From Nonlabens arenilitoris (lineage in GTDB: Bacteria > Bacteroidota > Bacteroidia > Flavobacteriales > Flavobacteriaceae): a stretch of 64,000 nucleotides of DNA. The translations under genes and the position numbers were made by a program. The DNA lies in contig NZ_MTPW01000001.1 of NCBI RefSeq assembly GCF_002954765.1, positions 682,001-746,000 of the forward strand. The letters run 5' to 3'. Below, one piece after another: positions 8,753 through 17,399 of the stretch. Below the pieces are notes generated by a model. It searched no databases, was not told the DNA's origin, and was given only the letters and a program-made list of their open reading frames with translations. How positions within the stretch are numbered: the stretch's first letter is position 1; each line of letters opens with the position of its first letter.

Positions 8753-11750
8753 TTTTATTACGCTTTCGCGAAAGCGATATTAACACAAGCACCATCACAA
8801 TTATTAAACCTATGGCTAGATAATAATACCAGGGTGTGGGAAAATTAATAGGACTGGTGTCGCCTGTAATTATAAATCCTGCCCAATAATAAGGATGCTT
8901 TAAATCTTCTTCTACCTGGTTTTCTAAGTAATCTTGTTTGGCCTTTTTAAGCGCCAGATCCTTGCGATCTCCATCCTTAAGATAAGTATAAAAGCTTTTC
9001 ATAATAATAGAGGTCTCTCGATCTGGAACGCGCCATAAACTGGTGAGTGTAGAACGTGCACCAGCATATTGAAACGCTCGAGATAGACTCAAAGTACCTT
9101 CAATAGGATCCACTTTTCCATAAGCTGTGTTACAAGCGCTAAGAGTAACTAGTTCAGAATCTAAGTTAAGGTTGTAGATCTCATTAAGTTTTAAATAATC
9201 TTCATCCTTGTCTCCTTGGAAAAGTAGTTTACCTTCATTGTCATTTTCTGGATTTACCACAGCATGCATAGCTAGGTGATGCATGTTGTAATTAGGAGCC
9301 TCATTTAAAAAGTTTTGTTTAGTTGCATTTGCGGCCTCCATATTTCTTGAATTAAATATTTTATTAATATGGGAAGTCTCTTCTTTTGCATAGGGCAATT
9401 CAAGTCTGCCTGATCTAACAAGAGTTTCTGCTATGTGATTACGCTTTTCGTTATAATCAGGTCTAAAAACAATTGCTTTAAGAGTTTGATTTTCATTGTG
9501 TTTACTAACAGCGTTTATGGATGTAATATAACTTCCTACTTGTTCAGGACTAACTAGGTACTCCACTGGCATTGGGTTTAATGCAATATCTGGGATTATT
9601 TTTATAAAGTTTTTGCCATTTGTTTTAGAGGTAACTGTTTCAGATAAAAGATTTTGTTTTTTAAAATTGAAATCTGAATTTCTACTATGTTTTAATATGT
9701 TTTCATAGTCTTTTTTTGAAGCCACGTAGCATATATCGATATTATTTTTGGTAAGAACGAAAGCGTAGATATCCTTTTCATCACTATCTAGTTTTATGAT
9801 AGCATCACTTTGATCCATGTCTTTTAAAAAGCTATCCATATCTAAATCGGTATTTTGTACCATATGGAAGTTTGGAGCTTTGACACTTATAGAATCAACT
9901 AAATTTTGTAACTCTCTTTGGTGCAATGCGTATTGAGATTCCCAAAAATCAGTATCACTATCTAATGTTTTATTATTTAATCTTTCTAAGTCAATTTGAA
10001 TTTGATTTTTTAAATATTCTAAAGTTATTCCTAAATGGGAAATGTCGTGTTTTTTTAAAAGATCATTAATACTTAGTTTTTTATGAAGTAAAGGCTGTTG
10101 AAGTTCTTGAATACTTAATAAAACCATTTTTAAATGATCTTTGGTCAGTTTATTGTTTGTGTATGCTAATCGTAATAGGTTTTCTTTTATTTCATTTTGA
10201 ACTTCAATATCTTGATCACTTGGTTGATTACCGATATAACTTTTTAGTATAGCAGATGCCAAAAAATACAAAGGCAATACCTCAATGGTGTGTTCAGGAT
10301 TTTGCTCATTATAACGCTTAATGGTATGTGCTATTTTTAGACAGTCAGAAACGTTTTGGGGTATACCGTTCACTTTAGAATAAGCATCGCGGCTAGTATT
10401 TATGTCGTAGCCGTTAATATTATAAGATTTAAATAATTCTTTTAGACCTCTATCTGCTTCCTTTTTTGTGCCATAATTCAAAGCATATCGTATTTCATAA
10501 CCTAACAGAATTCTATCTTGACTTATTTGAGATATTTTTTCGTTGTAAACAAAAAATTGATCTAAATAGAATCTAAGTTTTTCTGGATCTTCTTGCTTCT
10601 CATAATACATTAGAAGTTTGTTAATACTAAATAGAGGATGAGTTTGTTGATCAGTTTGTGCATCATCCACCAATTTAATGGCTTTTTTATACCATGCAAC
10701 TGCTTCTTTACTATCTCCAAATTTACGGTACGCATATCTTGAAGTTATCTCACTTAAAATACCCAAACATTTATTTTCAATATAATGTTTCTTCTCTATC
10801 TCCTTAAAATTACTGTTTTTTTGAACCAAATTATTGTGGAATAAAGCTTGACGATACATACTGTCTATTTCTTTTTCATCTAATTTTTGCTTAGATCTAA
10901 ATTTTCTAAGGCAGTAAACTAGATTTGCATAATTATCTACAGGATGGTAGAAGGCTTTGAAGTGATTATTATAGAAGATAGCTTTATCCTGTTGATTATT
11001 AATAAAATAATATTCCGATAGTTTAAATGCTAGGTTTGATAAATAATAGTTAATTTCAAAATCGTAGTACGCATTTTTTGGAGTTGATGAGTTTTTTTTA
11101 TAGTTGGATACAGACTCAATTTGACTAATAAAAAAAGGTTCAGCTTCAGCAATCCATTTTTCAATAGCAGCAAAATCGCCTAGTTCTTGATATATAGAGT
11201 ATTCAGAACTCATGGCGTTAAGCAAATACTGTAAATATTGTATACTCTGTTCATTTACTTCAGAAAAGGATTCTAGTTGCTTGCTTGCTAGATCTTTTTG
11301 CGGTCTTACGCCTTCGTAAAGAGCTTTTCTTAAAAGACTATTGTCCAAAGAATATCGAGAAATAAAATGATAGTCAGAAAGAAGCTTTAAAGTATCGGTT
11401 TGTGAATATGACTTTTGTAATAAAATAACTTTTTCTAATTGACTTAGTGACTCATCCATCTTTAGATTTAATCCTTTGAATTGAGCGTCATATCGGTAAA
11501 GTCTAATTAAGAAAGCCGTGTCATGTTTTTTAATAGAATTAGTGATTGATAATGCACTATCTAATTTTTGACGAATTTGTTTATTTGAATATTTTGTAAA
11601 GTCAATAGTAGTTTCTTTATAAAGTTTTTTAGCTTTTTCGAGCTCTTGAGAAACTTCAGTTTTTAGTAATTCTTTTTCTACCTCTTTTTTCTCACAACTA
11701 CTAATTAGTATGAAGATAAAGGTGATTAAGATGAGTTGACTTAGTTTCAT
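8736..11750 (-). CDS. TPR-CHAT protein, lipoprotein signal and C-terminal TM anchor
   Basis: From the ATG at 11750 the product has 1004 residues. The GTG at 11762 would add four residues before the same signal. The N-terminus is a lipoprotein signal with Cys at about 19 (LISSC). About 550 residues of helical TPR-like repeats follow, then a coiled region. The CHAT (caspase-like) domain occupies roughly 640-950. Its catalytic dyad is visible as His in HLAMHAV (about 829) and Cys in LSACNTAYG (about 873), followed by the typical GARSTLTSLWRVPD and YYWAGFIITG. A TM helix at about 974-993 and a basic tail end the protein, and the tail codons are supplied by a copy of the dispersed palindrome. It is the last gene of an operon with an ECF sigma factor, a TPR membrane protein and a T9SS substrate. 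A protease role is inferred from the fold; the substrate is unknown. Confidence 0.88.
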   Translation of the reverse strand: MKLSQLILITFIFILISSCEKKEVEKELLKTEVSQELEKAKKLYKETTIDFTKYSNKQIRQKLDSALSITNSIKKHDTAFLIRLYRYDAQFKGLNLKMDESLSQLEKVILLQKSYSQTDTLKLLSDYHFISRYSLDNSLLRKALYEGVRPQKDLASKQLESFSEVNEQSIQYLQYLLNAMSSEYSIYQELGDFAAIEKWIAEAEPFFISQIESVSNYKKNSSTPKNAYYDFEINYYLSNLAFKLSEYYFINNQQDKAIFYNNHFKAFYHPVDNYANLVYCLRKFRSKQKLDEKEIDSMYRQALFHNNLVQKNSNFKEIEKKHYIENKCLGILSEITSRYAYRKFGDSKEAVAWYKKAIKLVDDAQTDQQTHPLFSINKLLMYYEKQEDPEKLRFYLDQFFVYNEKISQISQDRILLGYEIRYALNYGTKKEADRGLKELFKSYNINGYDINTSRDAYSKVNGIPQNVSDCLKIAHTIKRYNEQNPEHTIEVLPLYFLASAILKSYIGNQPSDQDIEVQNEIKENLLRLAYTNNKLTKDHLKMVLLSIQELQQPLLHKKLSINDLLKKHDISHLGITLEYLKNQIQIDLERLNNKTLDSDTDFWESQYALHQRELQNLVDSISVKAPNFHMVQNTDLDMDSFLKDMDQSDAIIKLDSDEKDIYAFVLTKNNIDICYVASKKDYENILKHSRNSDFNFKKQNLLSETVTSKTNGKNFIKIIPDIALNPMPVEYLVSPEQVGSYITSINAVSKHNENQTLKAIVFRPDYNEKRNHIAETLVRSGRLELPYAKEETSHINKIFNSRNMEAANATKQNFLNEAPNYNMHHLAMHAVVNPENDNEGKLLFQGDKDEDYLKLNEIYNLNLDSELVTLSACNTAYGKVDPIEGTLSLSRAFQYAGARSTLTSLWRVPDRETSIIMKSFYTYLKDGDRKDLALKKAKQDYLENQVEEDLKHPYYWAGFIITGDTSPINFPTPWYYYLAIGLIIVMVLVLISLSRKRNKTNPTT
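8761..8776. repeat. Dispersed palindrome copy inside the CHAT gene 3' end
   Basis: Perfect CGCTTTCGCGAAAGCG. Read on the minus strand it encodes LSRK within SLSRKR, the basic tail just after the C-terminal TM helix. Confidence 0.95.
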
Positions 11751-11761
11751 AAAATAGATCA

Positions 11762-13366
11762 CTATTCCTTTATAAATTTAATAACTTCTTTTCTTTCAGC
11801 CAGTTCTATTTCTATAAAATATAAACCCTTAGAAAAATCAGTTATAGAAATGGGTTGATCACTACTATGATTTTGCTTTTTGAAAACCTGCTTCCCTATA
11901 GCATCATAAACAGAAAAGGAAAAAATATGATCAAGACCCGTGATATAAATTTCATTTAAGGCAGGATTAGGATATAGATTTATCGCTGTTAATTCCTGTT
12001 CAGCCTCATTAAAGGTGGCAGTTCCATAAAACTGACCGTAAATTTCAAATTCACCGTTTACCATCATGCTTTGAGTAGAAGTGTCTTCGGCTTTGTAAAC
12101 CGTAAGTAAAGCACCATCTCCATTACTGACTATTCTAGGTTGCGTTGCGCTTCCTGCAGCAGCCACAGGCGCTTCAGATACTCTAAGTAAATTTGCGCCT
12201 ACGGTTCCCGTTGAAGATACGGAGCGCATAAATATTTCTCTTTCATTTCTATCACTAAAGAATGGATTAGCTTGAAAAACAACATAAAACATATTGTCTG
12301 CTGGCAACCACTCAACGTGAGGAATCACTGCATCTAATCTGGTATCGCTGCCACCTACTTGACTTATTTCAAATTCAGGCACTAGTAGGTTCATAGCAGC
12401 ATCGTAAATCACTCCAAAAACGTCATATTCTCCTGCAGTAGAATTATCTGCTTCATAAACAAACAGATAAGAATTATCTATAATACTATGAGCTGCTCTA
12501 ACCGATTTATTTACAAAACCTGAATTATCTATTGCACCTCTATTACTCAATCGTACGGTATTACCTACGACACCTGTTTGACTTACTATTGTTGCATAAG
12601 CCTCTTCTTCATTTGTTATAGGAGAAGTGACATAGGTAACAAGATATTCATTAGAAAGCGGATTAAATATAATGTCTGGAATTGACCCATTAGTTTGCGC
12701 ACCAGCAGTGATTGAATTGGTGATATCAAAAGCATTCCCTAATAATACACCTGTATTAGAGATTCTCTGACCCGTAATTTCTACTCGAGCAGGCGTTGTG
12801 CTGGTCGATAAAATCCTAGAAATAAATATGGCCAAATATTCATTCAAATTTGGATTATAAGCTATTGCTGGAGACCTACCATCTTCATTTGCAGCCGTAA
12901 AACTTATTCTAAAATCGGTAGTATTTAAAGTCCCATCTTGGTTAACGATTACTCCATAAGCTTCAGTTTTATTACTATTAAAATCACCTTGATATACGAC
13001 CAAATAGTTATTGTCTGTAGTATTAAAAGTTATTCTAGGATGAAGATTACGGCGCTGATTATTTCCTAAGTTTAATGAAGATATTAATATGTCGTTACCT
13101 TGAATATTACCATTGAGGTCTGTAAAACGACCTATTATTTGATTATTGTTATTTACAACTCCATTTTGATCAGTATCATCGCTATCCCATACTACTAGGT
13201 AATTTTGAATTGTAAAATTATAAGCTAGATCTGGAAAGTCAACTTCTGTAATTGTACTGCCAAATCCACCAGCATCACTAATTCTAAAATCATTAGGTCC
13301 ATAGAATTGTGCACTAGAAAATTGAATGGCAATAAATAAAAGTAAATAGGTTGTAAAGTTCTTCAT
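11762..13366 (-). CDS. Secreted repeat protein with T9SS type A sorting domain
   Basis: The 534 residues begin with a signal peptide ending SSAQ (about 20). The central ~420 residues contain several degenerate ~65-70 residue units with recurring patterns such as YLVVWDSDD, YLVVYQGDF, EYLVTYVTS, YLFVYEADN and FYVVFQANP, each followed by a G-x-(V/I)-x-x-x-G segment, suggestive of a beta-propeller. The last ~75 residues (INLYPNPALNEIYITG through ISITDFSKGLYFIEI to KEVIKFIKE) are a canonical type A T9SS C-terminal sorting domain. It is translationally adjacent to the CHAT gene, because its stop codon overlaps the possible GTG start there. It may be the surface partner of the CHAT protein, which is inferred from context. 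Confidence 0.88.
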   Translation of the reverse strand: MKNFTTYLLLFIAIQFSSAQFYGPNDFRISDAGGFGSTITEVDFPDLAYNFTIQNYLVVWDSDDTDQNGVVNNNNQIIGRFTDLNGNIQGNDILISSLNLGNNQRRNLHPRITFNTTDNNYLVVYQGDFNSNKTEAYGVIVNQDGTLNTTDFRISFTAANEDGRSPAIAYNPNLNEYLAIFISRILSTSTTPARVEITGQRISNTGVLLGNAFDITNSITAGAQTNGSIPDIIFNPLSNEYLVTYVTSPITNEEEAYATIVSQTGVVGNTVRLSNRGAIDNSGFVNKSVRAAHSIIDNSYLFVYEADNSTAGEYDVFGVIYDAAMNLLVPEFEISQVGGSDTRLDAVIPHVEWLPADNMFYVVFQANPFFSDRNEREIFMRSVSSTGTVGANLLRVSEAPVAAAGSATQPRIVSNGDGALLTVYKAEDTSTQSMMVNGEFEIYGQFYGTATFNEAEQELTAINLYPNPALNEIYITGLDHIFSFSVYDAIGKQVFKKQNHSSDQPISITDFSKGLYFIEIELAERKEVIKFIKE

Positions 13367-13441
13367 GAGAGGTCATTTTCCTCTTAATGCAAACACGTTT
13401 GTAAAGGTTAACATGTTTGTAGATATTTTTTATGTAGTTCA

Positions 13442-13457
13442 CGCTTTCGCGAAAGCG
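13442..13457. repeat. Dispersed palindrome copy in the CHAT operon
   Basis: Perfect CGCTTTCGCGAAAGCG in the 97-base gap between the TPR gene (stop at 13464) and the T9SS substrate gene (start at 13366), both on the minus strand. Confidence 0.95.
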
Positions 13458-13463
13458 AAACTT

Positions 13464-14213
13464 CTACAAATCTTCTAAACTTAATAAAAGCTCTCTAGCC
13501 TTAACGTAGTTGTAAGACTCGACTTTAGAAATTCCCTCCAGAACAGCTATACTTTCTTGTATTTGATCATTCTTCAAATATGCCAAAGCAAGATACCATC
13601 GGGATCGTGCATAAAAATCATCTTGTACATTCTGATGTTGTTTGTATAAAGAAATGGCTTTTTGCGTATTTCCCTTTCCTAATTGAGCATTTGCATGATA
13701 AAAGAGGTACATGCTTTGTTGATCTGTTTCATATAACTGTTCAAACAATATAGCTGCAGTGGTATAATCTTTTATTTCATAAGTATAAAATGCCTTACTT
13801 ATTAAGTCTTCTTTGATTTCTTCACCGCGCTCTATACCACCCATTACATTCCTGTATGGTTCGTAATTAGATTCAAAAAGCTCTAATGTTGTAATACTAT
13901 TACCGAATAGATTCAATGAAAAAATAATGATAGCAGCAGCGGCTACAGCTGGAATTAAATATTTAAAAACACTAGTCTTTTTAGTTATTGTAGAACCTTC
14001 AGATGCTGGTTGATTTACTTTTCTTTCTTGTTCTTGTAATAGGTTTTTGAGTTTTGATTTTTTCTGTTCTAATGCAATTGCCCTTATATCTAGAGACTCT
14101 TCATAAAGCGCTTTAAATGCAGGGTCTTTTTCCAGACGATTTTGAAATTCTATAAACTCAGCTTGAGAAGCTCGATTATGAATCACGTTTTGTATAAGGG
14201 TAAGGGAATCCAT
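13464..14213 (-). CDS. Membrane TPR protein paired with the ECF sigma factor
   Basis: The 249-residue protein has a cytoplasmic N-terminal region of about 80 residues rich in Lys/Glu. It resembles the short N-terminal parts of Bacteroidota anti-sigma-like proteins but has no zinc-binding HxxxCxxC. One TM helix follows at about 84-103. The C-terminal ~140 residues carry TPR-like helices (YEIKDYTTAAILFEQLYETD, FYHANAQLGKGNTQKAISLYKQH, WYLALAYLKNDQIQESIAVLE). Only one base separates its start from the sigma factor stop, so the two are co-transcribed. A role as sigma-factor regulator or envelope sensor is inferred from this pairing. The palindrome copy in the following gap could reduce read-through into the two downstream genes. 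Confidence 0.8.
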   Translation of the reverse strand: MDSLTLIQNVIHNRASQAEFIEFQNRLEKDPAFKALYEESLDIRAIALEQKKSKLKNLLQEQERKVNQPASEGSTITKKTSVFKYLIPAVAAAAIIIFSLNLFGNSITTLELFESNYEPYRNVMGGIERGEEIKEDLISKAFYTYEIKDYTTAAILFEQLYETDQQSMYLFYHANAQLGKGNTQKAISLYKQHQNVQDDFYARSRWYLALAYLKNDQIQESIAVLEGISKVESYNYVKARELLLSLEDL

Positions 14214-14214
14214 A

Positions 14215-14754
14215 TTAGTTTTTTGTGAGTTCTTTAAGTTGCTTCATGCAGCGGCTTTTTTGGGCTTTTACTGTATTTTCACTAGTATAATTTTCTACGG
14301 TCATTATTTCTTTAATAGTTAGGCCGTCTAAGTAAAATAGTGAAATGATATTTTTACAACGTTCTCCTAGTTGATCAAATGCCACATGTAGGACTCGTTG
14401 ATTTGAAGTTAAGACTTGCTCTTCCAGATCTAAATGTGTTATTTCTTCTTTTATGTAGGATAGATCATCAAGGTTAACAGTGTTTTGATCTTTTCTTAGA
14501 ACCTCGTAGATTTTATTATTTGCAATGCCAAAAATGTAGGTCTTTAAACTGCTGGTTAGTGATTGTAATTTTCCAGAGGCTGCATTCTCAAATAAAATTA
14601 CAAAGGAGTCTTGATAGATATCTACAGCGGCTTCTGGATCGACTCCTTTTTTCAAGGCATATCCTATAAACTCTTCTCGATACAGACTGTATTGTTCCTT
14701 AAAAAAAGCAGCCTCTCCAGATTTTAGTAATTCAATAATAGGTTGGTTTTTCAT
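14215..14754 (-). CDS. ECF-type RNA polymerase sigma-70 factor
   Basis: The 179-residue product has region 2 around residues 20-90 (EAAVDIYQDSFVILFENA and SSLKTYIFGIANNKIYEVLR) and region 4 near 125-175 (AFDQLGERCKNIISLFYLDGLTIKEIM then SENTVKAQKSRCMKQL). It lacks region 1 and 3, as ECF factors do. It would direct RNA polymerase to its own operon and possibly others. It heads a minus-strand operon: sigma factor, TPR membrane protein, T9SS substrate, TPR-CHAT lipoprotein. This gene order suggests that the sigma factor controls a surface-associated CHAT system. Confidence 0.93.
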   Translation of the reverse strand: MKNQPIIELLKSGEAAFFKEQYSLYREEFIGYALKKGVDPEAAVDIYQDSFVILFENAASGKLQSLTSSLKTYIFGIANNKIYEVLRKDQNTVNLDDLSYIKEEITHLDLEEQVLTSNQRVLHVAFDQLGERCKNIISLFYLDGLTIKEIMTVENYTSENTVKAQKSRCMKQLKELTKN

Positions 14755-14861
14755 AGAAAAGTCACGTCTAGAGCTTCAGTAAAATTACAAATATCTATGC
14801 AACTGTGTTAACCTTTAAAGATACAACTCATTAAAAGGCAACAAACTATTACGATCGAATT

Positions 14862-16196
14862 ATGAAAAAATCAATACAATGGATGTGCATTATCGCTTTA
14901 TCCTTCTCCACAGTTGCAAACGCGCAACTATTTAAAAAACTTAAAAAGAAGGTGGACAAAAAACTTAAACAAACCGAACAAAAAATAGAACAGAAAGTTG
15001 ATAAAAGTGTAGATGATTTATTATTCTCAAGCGACTCAACTACCACTAATTCCACGAGAATCAGGAATGACGAATATCCTACTATGGAAGATGCTCCTAT
15101 GGGAATGGATCAAGACCAATCTATAAATCAAATGGATGTTCCTTCTCAACAAGAAAATCTTTTTGAATCGTATACTAAATATGATTTTATACCAGGAGCT
15201 GATCTTAAAGTCATGGAGAATTTTACAAGCACTTTTATAGGGGATTTTCCTTCTACATGGAATACTGATAGTAGTGCTGAGGTAGTAGAAATGAATGCGC
15301 AACCTGGTAAATGGCTACAAATAGGTAATGGGTCAAAAACGCTGGTTATGAATGACATCATTGATAACTGGCAAGAAGATTTTACTCTTGAATTTGATAT
15401 CGCTCATGATTTCCCTCAAGAGTCTGCATTTAAAAGGCATTTTGATATCATTCTTTCAGACCTTAAAGATGCAAACTCTTATCTGTCTGATGCCTATGAA
15501 GGCAAAGCCTATACTTACCTAAGAATAGGTGCTGGCGGTGGCAGTGGCTACGGAATCCTAATTAATAAAAAAGCTAAAACACCTGGTCTTAACGCTACTT
15601 CAAAAACTAGTTATGATGCTTTCTATAATCAGTCCATAATAGATAAAGTGCATCACGTCGCTATTGTTAAAAAAGGACTGCGCATCAAAATGTATGTTAA
15701 TGAGGAAAAGGTGATTGATATGATGAGAGCCTTAGATCCAGCAGCAGTTTATTCCACGCTCAGATTTGGAACTAATATATCTCCTGATGATCAACATTTT
15801 TACATTAGTAATATCAAGTATGCTGGTGATGTCGAAATCCCACAAAGTTTATTTAAAAACGGTTCTTATCAGGCACACGGAATCACTTTTGATACCGGCA
15901 CTACGATTATAAAACCTGAGTCTGCTGGAGTATTGAAAAGACTTTCGCAAGAAATGGCAAAATCATCAAATACTTATGAAATTATAGGTCATACAGATAC
16001 TGATGGAGATGAATTAATGAACCAGCAACTCTCAGAAGAACGAGCAAATGCTGTAAAATATGTTTTGATCCATCAATACGGCGTCGACGCCAGCCGATTG
16101 ACAACCTCAGGAAAGGGAGAAAATGCACCAATTTTTCATGGAGAAGATCCTGTTTCTAAAGCTCAAAATCGCAGAGTAGAAATTAAGCAATTATAA
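14862..16196 (+). CDS. OmpA-domain protein with lectin-like middle region
   Basis: The 444 residues have a signal peptide ending ANAQ (about 22), then a highly basic helical stretch (KKLKKKVDKKLKQTEQKIEQKVD), a low-complexity linker and a ~190-residue central region. The centre looks beta-rich, with words DFTLEFDIAHDF, VHHVAIVKKGLRIKMYVNEEKV and YSTLRFGTN, like LamG/concanavalin jelly-roll domains. The C-terminal ~100 residues form an OmpA peptidoglycan-binding domain (IIGHTDTDGDELMNQQLSEERANAV, then SKGENAP and AQNRRVEI). It leads a plus-strand cluster of five genes for exported proteins, with only 3 bases to the next gene. A role in anchoring the cluster's products to the wall is a guess. 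Confidence 0.85.
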   Translation: MKKSIQWMCIIALSFSTVANAQLFKKLKKKVDKKLKQTEQKIEQKVDKSVDDLLFSSDSTTTNSTRIRNDEYPTMEDAPMGMDQDQSINQMDVPSQQENLFESYTKYDFIPGADLKVMENFTSTFIGDFPSTWNTDSSAEVVEMNAQPGKWLQIGNGSKTLVMNDIIDNWQEDFTLEFDIAHDFPQESAFKRHFDIILSDLKDANSYLSDAYEGKAYTYLRIGAGGGSGYGILINKKAKTPGLNATSKTSYDAFYNQSIIDKVHHVAIVKKGLRIKMYVNEEKVIDMMRALDPAAVYSTLRFGTNISPDDQHFYISNIKYAGDVEIPQSLFKNGSYQAHGITFDTGTTIIKPESAGVLKRLSQEMAKSSNTYEIIGHTDTDGDELMNQQLSEERANAVKYVLIHQYGVDASRLTTSGKGENAPIFHGEDPVSKAQNRRVEIKQL

Positions 16197-16199
16197 ATC

Positions 16200-17384
16200 A
16201 TGAAAATATTCTTTACCACTTTACTGGCCGTATTGCTATGCAACACGGTTCTGGCTAACGATAAATTAAAGGATGGCGTTTTTACTTCTCCACATGGAGA
16301 GGTCCATATTCTTAATTCAAAATCTGGTAATAAAGCTGTTGGACTATATAATCAATATGGGCATATTTTGTTATCGCCGTTTACCATAACAGGCAGAGGA
16401 ACAATTTATACAGGCGCCTTCTCAAATAATTGCAGGAATGGACTGGTGTCATTTTCACCCAATTCGACAAATGGATGGAATGGCAACTATAAATGGAAAA
16501 CTACCACAGGATTTAATAAGTGGGATGGCGGCTGGAATGGAACGTTACAATCAACCAATTTCCCTAATAATGAATTGACTAAAACCTTTCAGACTAAACT
16601 AGGAACAATGCAACTGATTCAAAACTCTAATGGTCGAGTTGCTGGGTTTTTATATACTAACAACAAAGAGTTTTATGTCTATGGAGATTATAAAAATAAG
16701 CAATTTAAAGGTTACATCACATCAGATGAGAATACCATAAAATGTAACACTGGATTTACATTATCATTTGATTGGAATCATGGGATTTATGGTACCGTTA
16801 CTGTTCCAGGTTTTTCTAAACAAAATTTCAGAGGTTCTGAATCTAGAAATCTATTAGAATTAAAATTTCAAACAATTAAAAACTATGCCAATAAAGGCAG
16901 ACCTAGAGATAAAGAATGGGGAAAAATTAACATCACAATGATTTTATATGATGATATAGGAACTCTTTTTACAAGAGATTTGTACACAGATCAAACCAGT
17001 AAAAGATATCAAGAAAATCAATTTTATGATGTAAATAGAACCGTCTCGGGAGATATCTTTTACAGTCTTGTAGGTCCAGCAGGATACTATAGTAATCCTC
17101 GTTTAGGATTTTCTTTTTCACACAGAAGAACTAGAGCAAGTAATGCAGAAGATCGTCTTAGATTATCTACTATATCACTTAAATCTATTCTAGAATACCT
17201 CAATTTTCAGCGAGATGCTTCCAGTTTTGTCAACGGTCCTGATGGTCGTAAAATTATTCCAGATTCAGATCATACTTTCTGGCTTACGGAGGAAAATGGA
17301 AAACGTACAGTTCGTGGTTATGCCTTTATAAAATATGACGATGACGATAAATGGGGCTATTTCTATACTCTAAAACTTAAATAA
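16200..17384 (+). CDS. Hypothetical secreted repeat protein, paralogue of the next gene
   Basis: I cannot name a family for this 394-residue protein. It has a signal peptide ending VLAND (about 20). Two ~90-residue N-terminal modules share a G-E/T-(V/M)-x-x-(I/L)-x-(N)-S-x-(S)-G-x-x-(A/V)-G-(L/F) pattern and are rich in Gly, Trp and Asn. The C-terminal ~170 residues match the end of the next gene's product: ILEYL...(N)GPDGRKIIPDSDHTFWL...GKRTVRGYAF against ILDFL...GHNGRRRIPNTHNSFWL...NKRYARGYSD. The two genes are therefore tandem paralogues with the same architecture. The gap to the next gene is 15 bases. Confidence 0.75.
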   Translation: MKIFFTTLLAVLLCNTVLANDKLKDGVFTSPHGEVHILNSKSGNKAVGLYNQYGHILLSPFTITGRGTIYTGAFSNNCRNGLVSFSPNSTNGWNGNYKWKTTTGFNKWDGGWNGTLQSTNFPNNELTKTFQTKLGTMQLIQNSNGRVAGFLYTNNKEFYVYGDYKNKQFKGYITSDENTIKCNTGFTLSFDWNHGIYGTVTVPGFSKQNFRGSESRNLLELKFQTIKNYANKGRPRDKEWGKINITMILYDDIGTLFTRDLYTDQTSKRYQENQFYDVNRTVSGDIFYSLVGPAGYYSNPRLGFSFSHRRTRASNAEDRLRLSTISLKSILEYLNFQRDASSFVNGPDGRKIIPDSDHTFWLTEENGKRTVRGYAFIKYDDDDKWGYFYTLKLK

Positions 17385-17399
17385 TTAAAATCATACAAC

